A stretch of 64,000 bases of DNA, from NCBI RefSeq assembly GCF_000372725.1, contig NW_005198965.1:292185-356184 (forward strand), read 5' to 3'. The stretch is from Emiliania huxleyi CCMP1516 (lineage: Eukaryota; Haptophyta; Isochrysidales; Noelaerhabdaceae). The notes under the pieces were generated by a model. That model was not told where the DNA came from and made no database searches. It worked only from the letters and a program-made list of their open reading frames with translations. Each line of letters begins with the position of its first letter. The first letter of the stretch is position 1. The translations under genes and the position numbers were made by a program. Positions 33,363 through 43,177 of this stretch are shown piece after piece.

Positions 33363-35412
33363 ATGTCGCACCTCTTCTCTCGAAGACACAATGAGACCAA
33401 GGCGGCACTAAGGAGAGTCACAAAGGAGCGTGACGAGGCCGAGGCTCGCAGTCGTGAGCTGGAGCGTCAACTGAGGGAGATGGAGCCTCCATCGCCGCGC
33501 CTGCCGCCGCCGCCACCGCCTTTCTCGCAAGAGGGTGGCACGAGTACAAGTGGCTCGTTGCCGCAACCATCCGAGATAGGCCACGTTTTCATTTTGCATT
33601 GTTCCATCACCGGCTTTGCCGCGGATGCGTTCCTCCTCCCTCACGACGCGCAGGATAGCGGTCAAGACGGGCTGAAGCTGACGATGCTCCGTGGATTTGG
33701 TGGCCGTGACGGCGTCGGATCGATACGACAGTATCGCGGGAAGATTGCCGCTGAGCATTATGGTGGTGAGAGCGAGGCGACAATCAAGTCCAAAGTGGTT
33801 GCCGTCGTGGCCGCGTTCCTCAAGGAGGCGGGCAGCGCGCTCAAGGGGCAGGTCAGTGGCCTTGGCCGGCCCAGGCCTCTGTTGGGTCTGCCTCTGCCAG
33901 GCGTCGGGCTGATGGACAAGAATGACACCATCAAGGAGGAGGGCCTCATCGTAGAGGAGGTGCTGCCGATGATGTACCACGCCGTGCGAGACTTTGGCGT
34001 CGATTGCGCCGTGTGCACCACCGACTCGGGCGCCTTCCGGGTAATGCAGGTGCTGCGCGAAAAGCACTGCCCTTCAGACAGAGCGGGGCCCTTCTGGATG
34101 CTCTCGGAGGAACAGCTTGGCACCTGCCAGCACTTGGCCTCGGCGGCGGCCGAGGACCGGCTCGCGCTCTTCTTGGGCGCGGGCGTAAGCTTCCCCTCGG
34201 GGCTGCCGTCGTGGGAGGGTCTGCTAGAGACGCTCTCCCGCCGCGCTGGCTTTAGCGACGCGGAGCGGGCTTCACTGAGCCGGCTCAACTACCTCGACCA
34301 GGCGTCGCTCATTCGCGATCGGATCGGCGGCGAGAAGACGTTCAAGGAGGAGGTGAGGCGGTGTGTGCAGAGGGGCAGATATACTCCAGCGCATGCGATC
34401 GCTGCGACGCTTCGGATGACAGCCATCACGACCAATTATGACGACCTATACGAGGACGCCTGCCAATCGGCCGGCGGCCACTGTCTGCGCATCCCGTGGG
34501 AGGCGTACAAGCTCGACCGCGAGGAGGATCGCGACAAGAAGCCGCTGCATGTGCTGAAGCTGCACGGCTGCGTCTCGCGCCCCACCTCCATTGTCCTCAC
34601 GCGGCAGGACTACATGCGTTTCGAGGTCGATGCAAGCCTGCAGCTGCACCTGCCCGAGAGGCAGTCCGGGTTCGCCTCAACCCTCGCCGCGCTGGCTGTA
34701 GGACCACGGGCGGGCACTGCGCGGAGTCGTGCAGCAGGAGCTGCTCTACAAGCAGTGCCTCTTCGTTGGGTGCAGCATGACGGACGACAACGTGCACCTC
34801 ATCATCGACCAGGTGCGCAAGGCGCTGTACAAGGACATGGAGCCGGAGCAGATGAGAGAGATCAAGATGGGTACCATCCTCACCCTCGTCGAGAACCCGA
34901 TGTTCCGTCGCCTCTGGGAGGACGACTTTGATATTGTCTCGTGCTGCGAGGCGGAGCACGCGAGCGAGGAAAAGGCGCATGCCGCCTGGATTCACGACGC
35001 TCTGCTCGATTGCATCGGCTGGATGAGCGAGAGGGGGCGGGCGTATGACGCCTTCATCCTCGACGCGAAGTTTGGGACGCTCCTCGAGGACTGGCAGCTC
35101 CAGGTGAAGGAGGCACTGCAGCCGCTGGTGCGGCTCTATGGCTCCGACGAGGTGCGCGAGTCACCGGGATGGGAGTCGGTCGTCTCTCTGCTGAAGATGT
35201 TTGGGGAAAAGTTCGACAGCGATGGTCGCCCCCTCGCGTTCTCGCGAGAGACACGGACCGCGGTCAAGGAGGCTGGCCTCTTCCGGCTCGACTCGGCGCT
35301 ATTTTGGGAGCGACGCATCAAGTATGAGTCCCGGCTGGACGAAGGCCTCGACCAGCTGGTGGGTGCGGCAGCGCCGGGGCGGGATGGGACCAGCTCGCTA
35401 GCCTCAGAGTAA
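33363..35412 (+). CDS. SIR2-like NAD-binding protein with macro-like N-terminal domain
   Basis: Exons 33363-34625 and 34702-35412 are joined by a 76-nt GT-AG intron; 657 residues. The splice restores YMRFE-DHGRALRGVVQQELL, the usual SIR2_2 reading. Residues 5-45 are a coiled coil and 46-70 are proline-rich. Residues 72-240 form a module starting VFILHCSITGFAADAFLLPH, which resembles the macro-domain opening 'hGDIT..aDAiv'. The SIR2 domain follows: NAD loop FLGAGVSFPSGLPSW (about 270-284), TTNYDDLYEDA (about 356), KLHGC with the catalytic-type His (about 399), VLTRQDYMRF and FVGCSMTDDN (about 442-451). No zinc-ribbon cysteine pairs are seen, as in SIR2 NADases rather than sirtuin deacetylases. 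The C-terminal 200 residues are helical and unassigned. NAD cleavage is inferred. Confidence 0.8.
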
Positions 35413-35736
35413 TACCGTGTTGAAGTGTTATTAAGAAGAAACCACCTAGCACCTTCGGCACAACGAAAAGCACAACCCCGTCCCCCCGCCCCCAGTGCCC
35501 CCAGATCGCAGGCACGGACGGTCGAACAGAGAACAGATATATCGCACAGTTTGTGCGCAGAGAAGGGCGCTGCGATTTCTTCAACAATGACTAGTCCTCG
35601 AGGATATTGTTGTCCCGTTCGAGGAATAAATACTCGAAAAAGAAATTCACACGTCGAGCCCGAAGCTCTGGACTGCGCTCGCGGCGCGCTCGTGGCGTTC
35701 AGGGCGGCTCGCACAGCGCCCACACACGCACACACG

Positions 35737-35792
<56 letters not shown>

Positions 35793-35958
35793 CATGCATG
35801 CACAGACACACAGCCCCTTCCCCTTCCCCCTCAAGGACGAGGACACACACAGGACGCACCTCTAGCGAGGCCCGCATAGTATACGTGGGAGACTCCTGCC
35901 GCCGCCCCTGCCACCCCTGTGTCAGTGTGCCTGTGGTTGCGAGAGACTGCCAGGATCG
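35413..35958. other. Intergenic region with CA microsatellite
   Basis: No gene seen. A CA run spans about 35720-35790 and passes into TGCATGCATGCA. The preceding 250 bp is ordinary sequence. Confidence 0.7.
35720..35790. repeat. CA microsatellite
   Basis: About 70 bp of CA with a few ACG interruptions at its start, ending in TGCATGCATGCA. It is intergenic. Confidence 0.95.
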
Positions 35959-36510
35959 ATGTCTGACGCACTTGCTAGCGAGATGCTCGGGGCAAGCACT
36001 CGTCTCTCACCTACGAGCAGGCCCGGACGCGCGAGCCATCCTACCTCGAGTGGGCTCGCTCCCTTGTGCAGCCCTCAGCCAAGGTGACCGCGTGGCTGGC
36101 GTACTGCGAGGCCGTGGAGGGTGCCAACCCCCAGACGCCTCCTAAGACAAAGAGGACACGCGACGATTTCATCTGCCCCGTCCACAAGACGCCCATGGAC
36201 GGGCCAAGGACCGTCAAGAATGGCCTGCCACAAAATCTCGGCCGCCAATTTACAAGTGTCCTCTGGGAGCGGAATGTGGCTTGAAGGGCTTTCGCTGGGC
36301 AGATGGGTCGGCCCCATTCTCCGAGCAGTCTGTGAGGCGCGCTGAGTCGCACCACGGAGTGCCCGTTGGCAGCATCGGTGTGGGGACTGCCTCATTGAGG
36401 ATGGCACAGCTGTGTTTGACGATCCAGACGGGAAGCGCGCTAGGACAGCCAAGTCGGCAACGGACGACTCGCCTTCCAGCGAGCCCATAGGCGAGCTTAA
36501 GCTGGACTGA
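35959..36510 (+). pseudogene. Frame-broken DUF3820-like plus GRF zinc-finger gene
   Basis: From an ATG at 35959, good protein similarity jumps frames at least three times. MSDALASEMLG reads first. One base shifted, GKHSSLTYEQARTREPSYLE with WARSLVQPSAKVTAWLAYCE follows, matching the GK..G.TY.EV....YL.W pattern of DUF3820-like modules. Then FICPVHKTPMDGPRTVKNG and LPQNLGRQF begin a GRF-type zinc finger. A second one-base shift at about 36251 is needed to reach YKCPLGAECGLKGFRWADGS, which completes it. A third shift gives CGDCLIEDGTAVFDDPDGKR and an acidic tail ending at 36510. The gaps are too short for introns. Either the gene is decaying or the assembly has base errors. GRF fingers bind single-stranded DNA in other proteins. 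Confidence 0.6.
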
Positions 36511-37461
36511 GTTGCAAGCTTCTCCTCGTCGTGCATGCGTGCTGCAAGCGTGGTGGAATGAGGGAAAAGGCGCTGGACCGTTATGTTTGGACCCTTGCAG
36601 AGGCAGAGCACTGCAGTATGTTCGCACTACATCTCCTAGTTACAACATTGAGATGCCGCATCATGCGGCGGGTTGTTGAGATTGGGCTGGGGCCGCCCCG
36701 CCCGCCCCGCCCGCGCCGGGATTGGAGCCGTGCGGCGCTGCGGGGTGCAAACTGCAATGCGGGGGTGGACTGGCAGTCCCCAGTCCGTCCTCCGTCGACT
36801 GGGGGTGGTGAAGTGTGTGCTATAGGGTGTGTTGTGAGGTGGCACAGCTGTGCACCGCGATCCGCGCTCCGCCATCGACCCGCCCGCGCTCCGCGCGCAC
36901 CTCCCACTTTCCTCACACTCAGAGCTGCAGTCGCTCCCTGGGTGTCGTGCGCTGGTCTATCGGGTTGTTGCACGAGTAACTATATGGGACACGATGTCTC
37001 AAATATGAGGGGTTTTGACTCCTACCGGCTTCTGACGCTATCCCTGGCAGCTCTAATGACCAGGATCAGTAGTGTTGTGATGAGGGTGCCCATACTAGCG
37101 CAGGAGCTGCCACACTCGCCCGGACCGTCCCCTTCTGGGGCCGGTTCCGCAGCCCGCGAGAGCCGACAGCGGGGCCGTGCCGCGGGTGCCTACTGCCGAG
37201 TGCCAAAAACACTGCGCCGTCCCGCCATCACCTACAGGCTGTCTTGTGTGATGGTTGGGATGTCCAAACGCCACCATCTTGGCTCTTGCGACCTCAAACC
37301 CGCGAGCTGTATGGGTGGTCCTGACGTCGACAGACGCCCGATGACCACGGTGAAGCTGAGCCGGAACGCGTCGACAAGTCTCGTCTGAGCCCGTGGCGGT
37401 CGCCGGCTGAGTCGCTGTGCACGGGCCGATACCTCAGGCGTCACCTCCGCAGCCTCAGGTC
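36511..37461. other. 950-bp stretch with no recognised gene
   Basis: Several open frames exist, but none has a recognisable or domain-like sequence. It includes a CCCCGCCCG run near 36693-36712. Confidence 0.5.
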
Positions 37462-38328
37462 TCACACTCCATCACCTCCGACGGGACGCCTTCGGTGGCA
37501 CGCTCGGCGGCGTACTTTCTGCAGCTCCGTCTCGAGTACGGCGTCAACCCCGGTATCGTCATCCTCCGCCTCGAGGGCGTCCGCCAGCGCGCTGCGCCGC
37601 ACACCCCGGCGCACAGGAGGCGGCGCCGGCCGCACCTCGGCCGCCTCGGCGTCGCCCGCGGCACGGGCACCCTGCTCGCCGTCCGCGCGGTCCATCGCCG
37701 CATCCCCATCCCCGTCTGCGGCAGCGCCGCCTGCGCCCGCGCCGGCCTGCTCTGGGACGGCGCGCCACCGCTCGTCGTCCAGCATGTGCCACCACCGCCG
37801 ATCCGGGTAGCAGTCGTACTCGACCTCGTGCACGATCCGTCCGTCCCCGTCCTCCTCCCGCGCCATGACGGTCGCAGGGTACCACCGCTCGCTGTCGCAG
37901 AAGATCTCGAGGCGCGATCCGGTGGACAGGACAGTGTGGCCGTCGAGCGCCGCCCTGGCATCCTCGCGCTTTCGCTTCCGCCGCTTCGCCTTCGTCTCCT
38001 TGCTGCGCAGCAGGGTGTAGTTCGGGCCCACCTCCCGCACGCTGTCCAGCACGTGGACGGCGCTCGCCATCTCGACCGCGTTGTCCTCCGGCGGAAGCTC
38101 CGCCTCGCCCGCGGCCGCTTCCCGAGCGCGCTCGTCGCGCATCCGCTCGTGGTGGGCCTGCCGACGCGCCACGCCGGCGCCCGTGTGCCTCGCCGCCGCG
38201 TCCGGCGACGGCATCGATGCTGTCCGCACGAGCGTGACTCGCCACTCAACGACCTCCACGACCTCCACGACCGCCGAAAAGTTCTCCCACTCTGCCCCAA
38301 ACCGAGTTCTCTCTACAGTTACACACAT
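37462..38328 (-). CDS. Unknown nuclear-type protein with Tudor-like domain
   Basis: A 288-residue frame from the ATG at 38328 (MCVTVERTRFGAEWENF); an internal ATG at 38214 (MPSPDAAARHTG) is an alternative start. After a charged helical segment (RRQAHHERMRDERAREAAAG) comes a basic patch that could be a nuclear signal (KETKAKRRKRKRED). A Tudor/chromo-barrel-like stretch follows: RLEIFCDSERWYPATVMA, then GRIVHEVEYDCYPDRRWWHM, LDDERWRAV. A similar stretch ends the protein encoded at 43178-44739. The remainder is Ala/Asp/Glu-rich. The domain may bind methylated peptides, but that is inference from fold-like pattern only. Confidence 0.55.
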   Translation of the reverse strand: MCVTVERTRFGAEWENFSAVVEVVEVVEWRVTLVRTASMPSPDAAARHTGAGVARRQAHHERMRDERAREAAAGEAELPPEDNAVEMASAVHVLDSVREVGPNYTLLRSKETKAKRRKRKREDARAALDGHTVLSTGSRLEIFCDSERWYPATVMAREEDGDGRIVHEVEYDCYPDRRWWHMLDDERWRAVPEQAGAGAGGAAADGDGDAAMDRADGEQGARAAGDAEAAEVRPAPPPVRRGVRRSALADALEAEDDDTGVDAVLETELQKVRRRACHRRRPVGGDGV

Positions 38329-38870
38329 ACCCGCAAAATACCGGTATTTTGCCGATTTCGCCGATTTAGCCGCAAAAATGCACTCGGACTCGCTTTGGTT
38401 TCCGTGAGGCAGGTGGTATCCCATACCACTTTTTGATTAGTGCAGGCCTAGGGTTTGATTAGCCAAAAACTCCCATACCGGTAAAGAGTTCGAGCACTGG
38501 GCGCGGCGCGCGCGCGCATCGCGGTGTGTGCGCTGCGGCTTTAAATGTTGCAGTTTTCAGACTCGTTACATGTCGCGAAAAGGTACAGGTGCAAACACAG
38601 CGCACAACTACACTGCACACACCGCGATGTTGTGGACGAGAGCACAGCACGGACAAGACATACACACACAATACGGTACTCTGCGAGATAGGTGCGACGG
38701 CGCGTCGAGTCCGAGGCTCAGTCGCTCTCGGGCGCGCCGCGCGACACACCGGCAGGCGCCCACAGCGAGACGCGCGCGCGCAGCCGAGGGAAGCAAGTCT
38801 ACATTTGCAAGCGCGGCAGCGGAGGCGGCGTCGGACGCAAACAAGCATATGGAAGGGGGCGGCAGCGCGT
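38329..38870. other. Intergenic region, AT-richer
   Basis: It has a symmetric AATACCGGTATTTTG motif at 38337-38351 and a TACCGGTA recurrence at 38476. No gene is visible. The 3' flank of the Nudix-like gene occupies its far end. Confidence 0.45.
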
Positions 38871-39677
38871 TTACATGGCCCAGAGGACGGTGGTGAGGTC
38901 GTTGAAGGCGGTCTCTGGCCGCTGCCGCCGCCACTCCCACAGGTGCAGCAGCCGGCCCGCCGCCTCGCGCTCCGACGTCTGGAAGGACCCCGAGGGGAGC
39001 CCCTGCACCGTCGCGTCGAGCTGGTGCAGGTTGTAGTGCGAGAGGAGGGTCGGGTACGAGTACGAGGACCGGGCCTCTCGCCACTGGCGCAGCGACGAGA
39101 GGTCCACCTGCACCGCGCCCGCCGACCCCACCCCCAGCCCGCCCAGCTCCTCCGCCACCCCGCGGTGTGCCGCCGACAGGAGAGGCTCCTGGTAGTGCAG
39201 CTTCTCCGACAGAGGCAGGCCGCGCGTGCGGACGCGGCCGTTCGGCAAGCGCTGCGCCGCCTCGTAGAGGCGCATGCCGTCGTCGAGCGGCCGCCGGATC
39301 ACCACCTTGACCACGTTGACCACCCGCACCACCGTCGATCCCGCGAACCGGAGGAGCGACTCGCCCGCCTCGACTTCCTCCCACAGCCGGCGGCAAGACT
39401 TGTAGGCGCCGCTGTCCCAGCGCGAGGTGTCGACCCCGTGCCGACGCAGCGCATCCTCCAGCGCGTCCGGGCTCTCAAAGGTGCCCGGCCCCGCTGAGCT
39501 CGCGCAGAGGGAGGCAGCCTCGAAAGTAAGGCTGTCGGCCGTTGTCGCAAAGAGGTGCGGCGGCGCGACAGCTCTCGGAGGAGCGAGCCCGTGCAGCGGG
39601 GCGCGGGCGACTGCCGGCGGGCCGCGACCGAGCAGCGCCTCGAGGGCGGGCGCGACGAAGGCCGCTAGGAATAGCAT
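38871..39677 (-). CDS. Plant-type Nudix-like protein, probably organelle or secretory targeted
   Basis: A 268-residue frame from the ATG at 39677, no intron needed. A hydrophobic N-terminus (MLFLAAFVAPALEALLG) and an Ala/Pro-rich region suggest a signal or bipartite targeting peptide. The body resembles plant Nudix-like proteins: HGVDTSRWDSGAYKSCRRLW, EEVEAGESLL, VVRVVNVVKVVIRRP, LPNGRVRTRGLPLSEKLHYQ, EPLLSAAHRGVAEELGGLG. The last part keeps the R-G-V-x-E-E-L-G core of a Nudix box, although the upstream Gly/Glu spacing is altered, so catalysis is uncertain. It ends SERE-rich LLHLWEWRR. It is head-to-head with a second Nudix-family gene 315 bp away. Confidence 0.7.
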   Translation of the reverse strand: MLFLAAFVAPALEALLGRGPPAVARAPLHGLAPPRAVAPPHLFATTADSLTFEAASLCASSAGPGTFESPDALEDALRRHGVDTSRWDSGAYKSCRRLWEEVEAGESLLRFAGSTVVRVVNVVKVVIRRPLDDGMRLYEAAQRLPNGRVRTRGLPLSEKLHYQEPLLSAAHRGVAEELGGLGVGSAGAVQVDLSSLRQWREARSSYSYPTLLSHYNLHQLDATVQGLPSGSFQTSEREAAGRLLHLWEWRRQRPETAFNDLTTVLWAM

Positions 39678-39992
39678 CGCGACGGCTTATCGCCGCCGCG
39701 TCAAGTGGAGGATCGGCTAGCGAACCTGCCGCACCGCCGTTCGGAATGAATTCACAGCCTTGTTATTGAGAAAAATACGTCCTATGGCGCTGTGCGCTGG
39801 CCTGTGAGAGGTTGAGGTGCGAGCCCTGGAGGCCCTGGGGATGGGGGGGACTTACCGTTCACAGAATGTGACGTCGTGCAATCCTCCACAATCCCTCAAC
39901 GTTGCGGATTTTCTTTACTCTCGTGAGGCTGTGAAAGCACGCCCACCCTAGCCACTTGCCCCCGAAGGCAAAGTGCGTCTGACTCACACGAT
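39678..39992. promoter_or_regulatory. Shared upstream region of two Nudix-family genes, with dispersed repeat
   Basis: The 315 bp between the two ATGs contains the second copy of the 63-bp dispersed repeat (39787-39850). No TATA box is evident. Confidence 0.5.
39787..39850 (+). repeat. 63-bp dispersed direct repeat, copy 2
   Basis: Near-identical to 6356-6418, starting GCGCTGTGCGCTGG and ending GGATGGGGGGGA. It sits inside a short divergent upstream region. Confidence 0.8.
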
Positions 39993-41017
39993 ATGGCCAC
40001 CCTCCGCGGTGCCGCCTGCTCGTCGCCCTGCCTCGTCGCCGCGCTCGGCCTCGCGCCGCTGCCCGACCTCTCCATCGCCTGCGCGACCGCACCCGTCCGC
40101 TGCGCGTGGGTGCGGGATCACGGCGGCAGGCTGACTGCGCAGCTCTCTCCGCCCGGAGTGGGCGACGGCCCCCTGCTGCCGCTCGGCCACCAGGCCGCCA
40201 CCGACGAAGGGCTGGGCTGCCCGATCCTCGCTGACGCGGCGCTTGACCCGCTGCCGCCTCGCGAGGTGCGGCTGGGTGCGGTGGCGGTAGCCATTGACGC
40301 CGACGAGCGGGTGCTGCTGACGCGCCGGCCGCAGAGCATGCGCTCATTTCCGGGCGCGTGGGTGATGCCGGGCGGGTCCGTCGACGTGTCGGACGCGACG
40401 GCCGCGGCGGCGGCGCTGAGGGAGCTTCACGAGGAGACGGGGCTGGCTGTGGCCGAGGGCGGCGGCGGCAGCGGCGGCGGCGAGGCGGCGGCGGCCTGCC
40501 TGTGGGAGTCATGCTTCCCGGTCAGCCGCGATCGGTGGCGCGAAGCGCGGGCGGCGGGCGGCCGCGTGAGCCACTTTTTGGCGCGCCTCGGCTGCGACTT
40601 CCGGCGGACGCACCCGCAAGCACCCGAAGGTGCTATCGTGGTTATAGGTTGCCTTTGTGCCGGTGCGGGTGGGCGAGCCGCCGCCGCTCGTCCTGCAGCC
40701 CGAGGAGTGCGACTGCGCCGTGTGGGTGGCCAAGCGCCGCGCGGAGAGCGGCCGGCGCTTCACTCGGACTGAGTGGCCCATCGACCGACCCGCAGGTGCC
40801 ACTGGCGGAGGCGGCAGGCCTTGTGCGCGACGCCGACGGCAGCCCCGCGGGCTACGAGCGAGCTCGCGTCATGGGCGGAGGCGGCGGGCCGGCGGTGCCG
40901 CTGGCGTCGCTGCGTGGAGTCTACCCGAACGAGGTGGGGGAGGGAATCGCGCGAGGGCACTTGTGGGCGCTTCGCCAGCTGTTGGCGATGCGCCGGGGGC
41001 AAAAAGAAACTATTTGA
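39993..41017 (+). CDS. NUDT17-like Nudix hydrolase
   Basis: Exons 39993-40580, 40648-40740 and 40796-41017 give 300 residues; both introns (67 and 55 nt) are GC-AG, the second donor less certain. The Nudix box is GGSVDVSDATAAAAALRELH followed by EETGL, close to GX5EX7REUXEEXGU but with Asp in place of the first Glu and an extra residue. Preceding text VAVAIDADERVLLTRRPQSM and SFPGAWVMPGG, and the following CLWESCFPVSRDRW and PLVLQPEECDCAVWV, match NUDT17. Splicing joins VSHFL to VAFVPVRVGEPPP. Expected reaction: hydrolysis of a nucleoside diphosphate linked to another moiety; substrate unknown. It ends in a basic tail (LLAMRRGQKETI). Confidence 0.8.
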
Positions 41018-43177
41018 TTCTACAAAGTATAGCGCCCGCGCACATGTTGCTCTAGGCTAGTTCCATTTCACAGTGGCACAGCTCATTTGCGCCATTTTGT
41101 ACCTCTCGGTGCCTTCCAGAGGCAGCTCCGACCCCGCCGAGTAGATGGGCGCACACCAGCAGAGGCGCGTGCAGGGGGCGCGGTCGATAGAGCTGTTTAA
41201 CGTTGGGAGCTGAACAGTGTTGCTAGTGTTAACAGTAACAACAGAACAACAGTGGGGCTCCCCAACAACAGTAGCTAACGTTAGGCCGGCTGAACAACAA
41301 TAAGGAAGGCCTGGCAGTGACCCACGACGATCTCCAGCGTCCAGTGCGGGTAATACCCGAAAATACCCGGGAAACCCCAGGTATTTTCGGGTTTTACCCG
41401 GGGTTTTTGCCATTTTCTGCTTGCTGGCCGCTGAACAACAGTAACAAACAGTAACAGCATGGGCTGGGGTGAACACTTGAACAACGTTAAGGATTTCAGC
41501 CAACACTAGCGCAACTGTTAGGCCCAAAATTAATGTTAAACAGCTCTAGCGGTCGAGCGCGGGCGCCGGGGTGTGTGTGCGCCCGTCCACTCGGCGGGGT
41601 CGCGGCTCCCTCTGCGCGTCCTGGGGAGGTACAAAATTGTCCGCCGGAGACGACTCGACGCCGCTGAGATCGGAGATCAAGCTCTGACAGGTCGCACGTC
41701 GCTCCTTTGACGCCGACGTGACTCGCCCGTGCAGAGCACATCAACGATCAAGTACACGGCCTCGACGCGCAGGGTACGACGCCTGCGACCCGTCTCGGGT
41801 CAGGTGGCACGACGCTCATCGCGCCTGCCAGCGCTGCCGTGCAGGCTGCCACGACAAGGTCGAGCACGCTTCTATACGCTCGCCCAGCCTTCCTTTCCAT
41901 CCCATTAGGCAGCCTGGGAACGGTGGCGGTCAGAGGCAAAGCCTGCGAGGGGTGGTGGAACCACATGTCACGGCTACTGCCGGCTCGACCCCGCGATAGC
42001 CTCCGGAGGCTGACTTTGCGGCACCATCATCGGACGGTGTCGACGAGTTGGGTCGCTCTCGCGGTAGCCAGATGACCTCTCATACTAGGATCATCGGCCA
42101 TGGCCGCAGGGAGCGCGGGGGAGGGCGCTGGGAGCAACACGGAGCTCGGCCTCCGTTGGACGTTTTCAAGGTTAGCGTGTCAGGGTGAATTGGAACTAGC
42201 CCTAGATATCACCAGGTAGCAGGTTGGCGTTACGGATCAGGAGTGAGGAGATACTGGGAGTCGGCCCCGGCGCGAAGCAACGCGGACTGCCGAGCTATCG
42301 ATTACGCGAGTCGCGAGTCGGAGCGGAGCGGCGCGAGAGGGAAGTCGGGCCGGGGCGCGGGGGGCGTGTTGTCGGCCGTCGCCCCGCAGCCCGCACGCGG
42401 ATCGCGCCGGCCGGCGAGCTGCGTCCATACACGGAAGCCTCTGGGGCGAATCCTATCCATTGGGACAGCGTCGAGTCGACATGCGAGTCGAGTCGAGCTT
42501 TCAGCTAAGTCTCTCCCCGATTCTCTCCTCCTCCGGTACGTTTTGTGGCCTCTCTCTCTCTCTCACTCTCTACTCTCTTGACTCTTCTCTCGTCTCTGCT
42601 GACGACTCGTCTGTCCGCGCCGCAGTGTTTTGTCCTACCTAGGTCCTAGGTTTTGTCCCACCGGCTGAGCATTTGCTCTTTCCCGCCCCGGGGTTGTGCT
42701 GTCTTCCTCCTCCTCTCCGCCTTTCCCCGGGGAGTCGATTAGGCTTAGCTATGGACGGGTTATCCCGGTCCGGAGATAGCCCCCTTCCTTCGCTGTATCC
42801 TATATACTTTGAGGTTAGGGCATCAAAAGTGCTCAAAAGTGGTTCACAGAGTGGAGGCGGCGGTCGCCGTCCTAAGATAAACTGCCCAGATACCACACAA
42901 CAAATAATCCTGCTGCAAAAGACCGCACGCATGGGTGGGTGGGCATGGATGGGCGGGGACCTGCTCTCCTCTTTCTGTCTGTTTTTATTTTCCACACACA
43001 GCAGAAATGATGAATAAAATGTGGCTGCTTGCGTGGGGGCCGCTTCACCGGCGTCCGGCCGGCCCCCGGGTGCGCGCGAAAACGTGAAGGACGGGTTACC
43101 CGCAACTGTTTAGTGTGTGATCTCGGTTGACCTCCACAGTCAGCGCGCGCGCTTGCGCTTTGCGGGTTAAGGCCACG
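41018..43177. other. 2.2-kb gene-poor stretch with hAT-type MITE
   Basis: No convincing gene. Besides the mobile element at 41188-41548, I see a CCGAAAATACCCGGG / TACCCGGGGTTTT pair (41358-41406), TCTC runs at 42550-42575, and GAGTCG repeats near 42307-42320 and 42473-42500. Confidence 0.6.
41188..41548. mobile_element. Non-autonomous hAT-like MITE (361 bp)
   Basis: The terminal inverted repeat TAGAGCTGTTTAAC is present at both ends (41188-41201 and, complemented, 41535-41548). Both ends are flanked by the 8-bp direct repeat GCGGTCGA (41180-41187 and 41549-41556). An 8-bp target-site duplication with TAG(A)G-type termini is the hAT hallmark. The interior is rich in AACAACAG and GTAACA repeats and has no coding frame. 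Confidence 0.85.
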
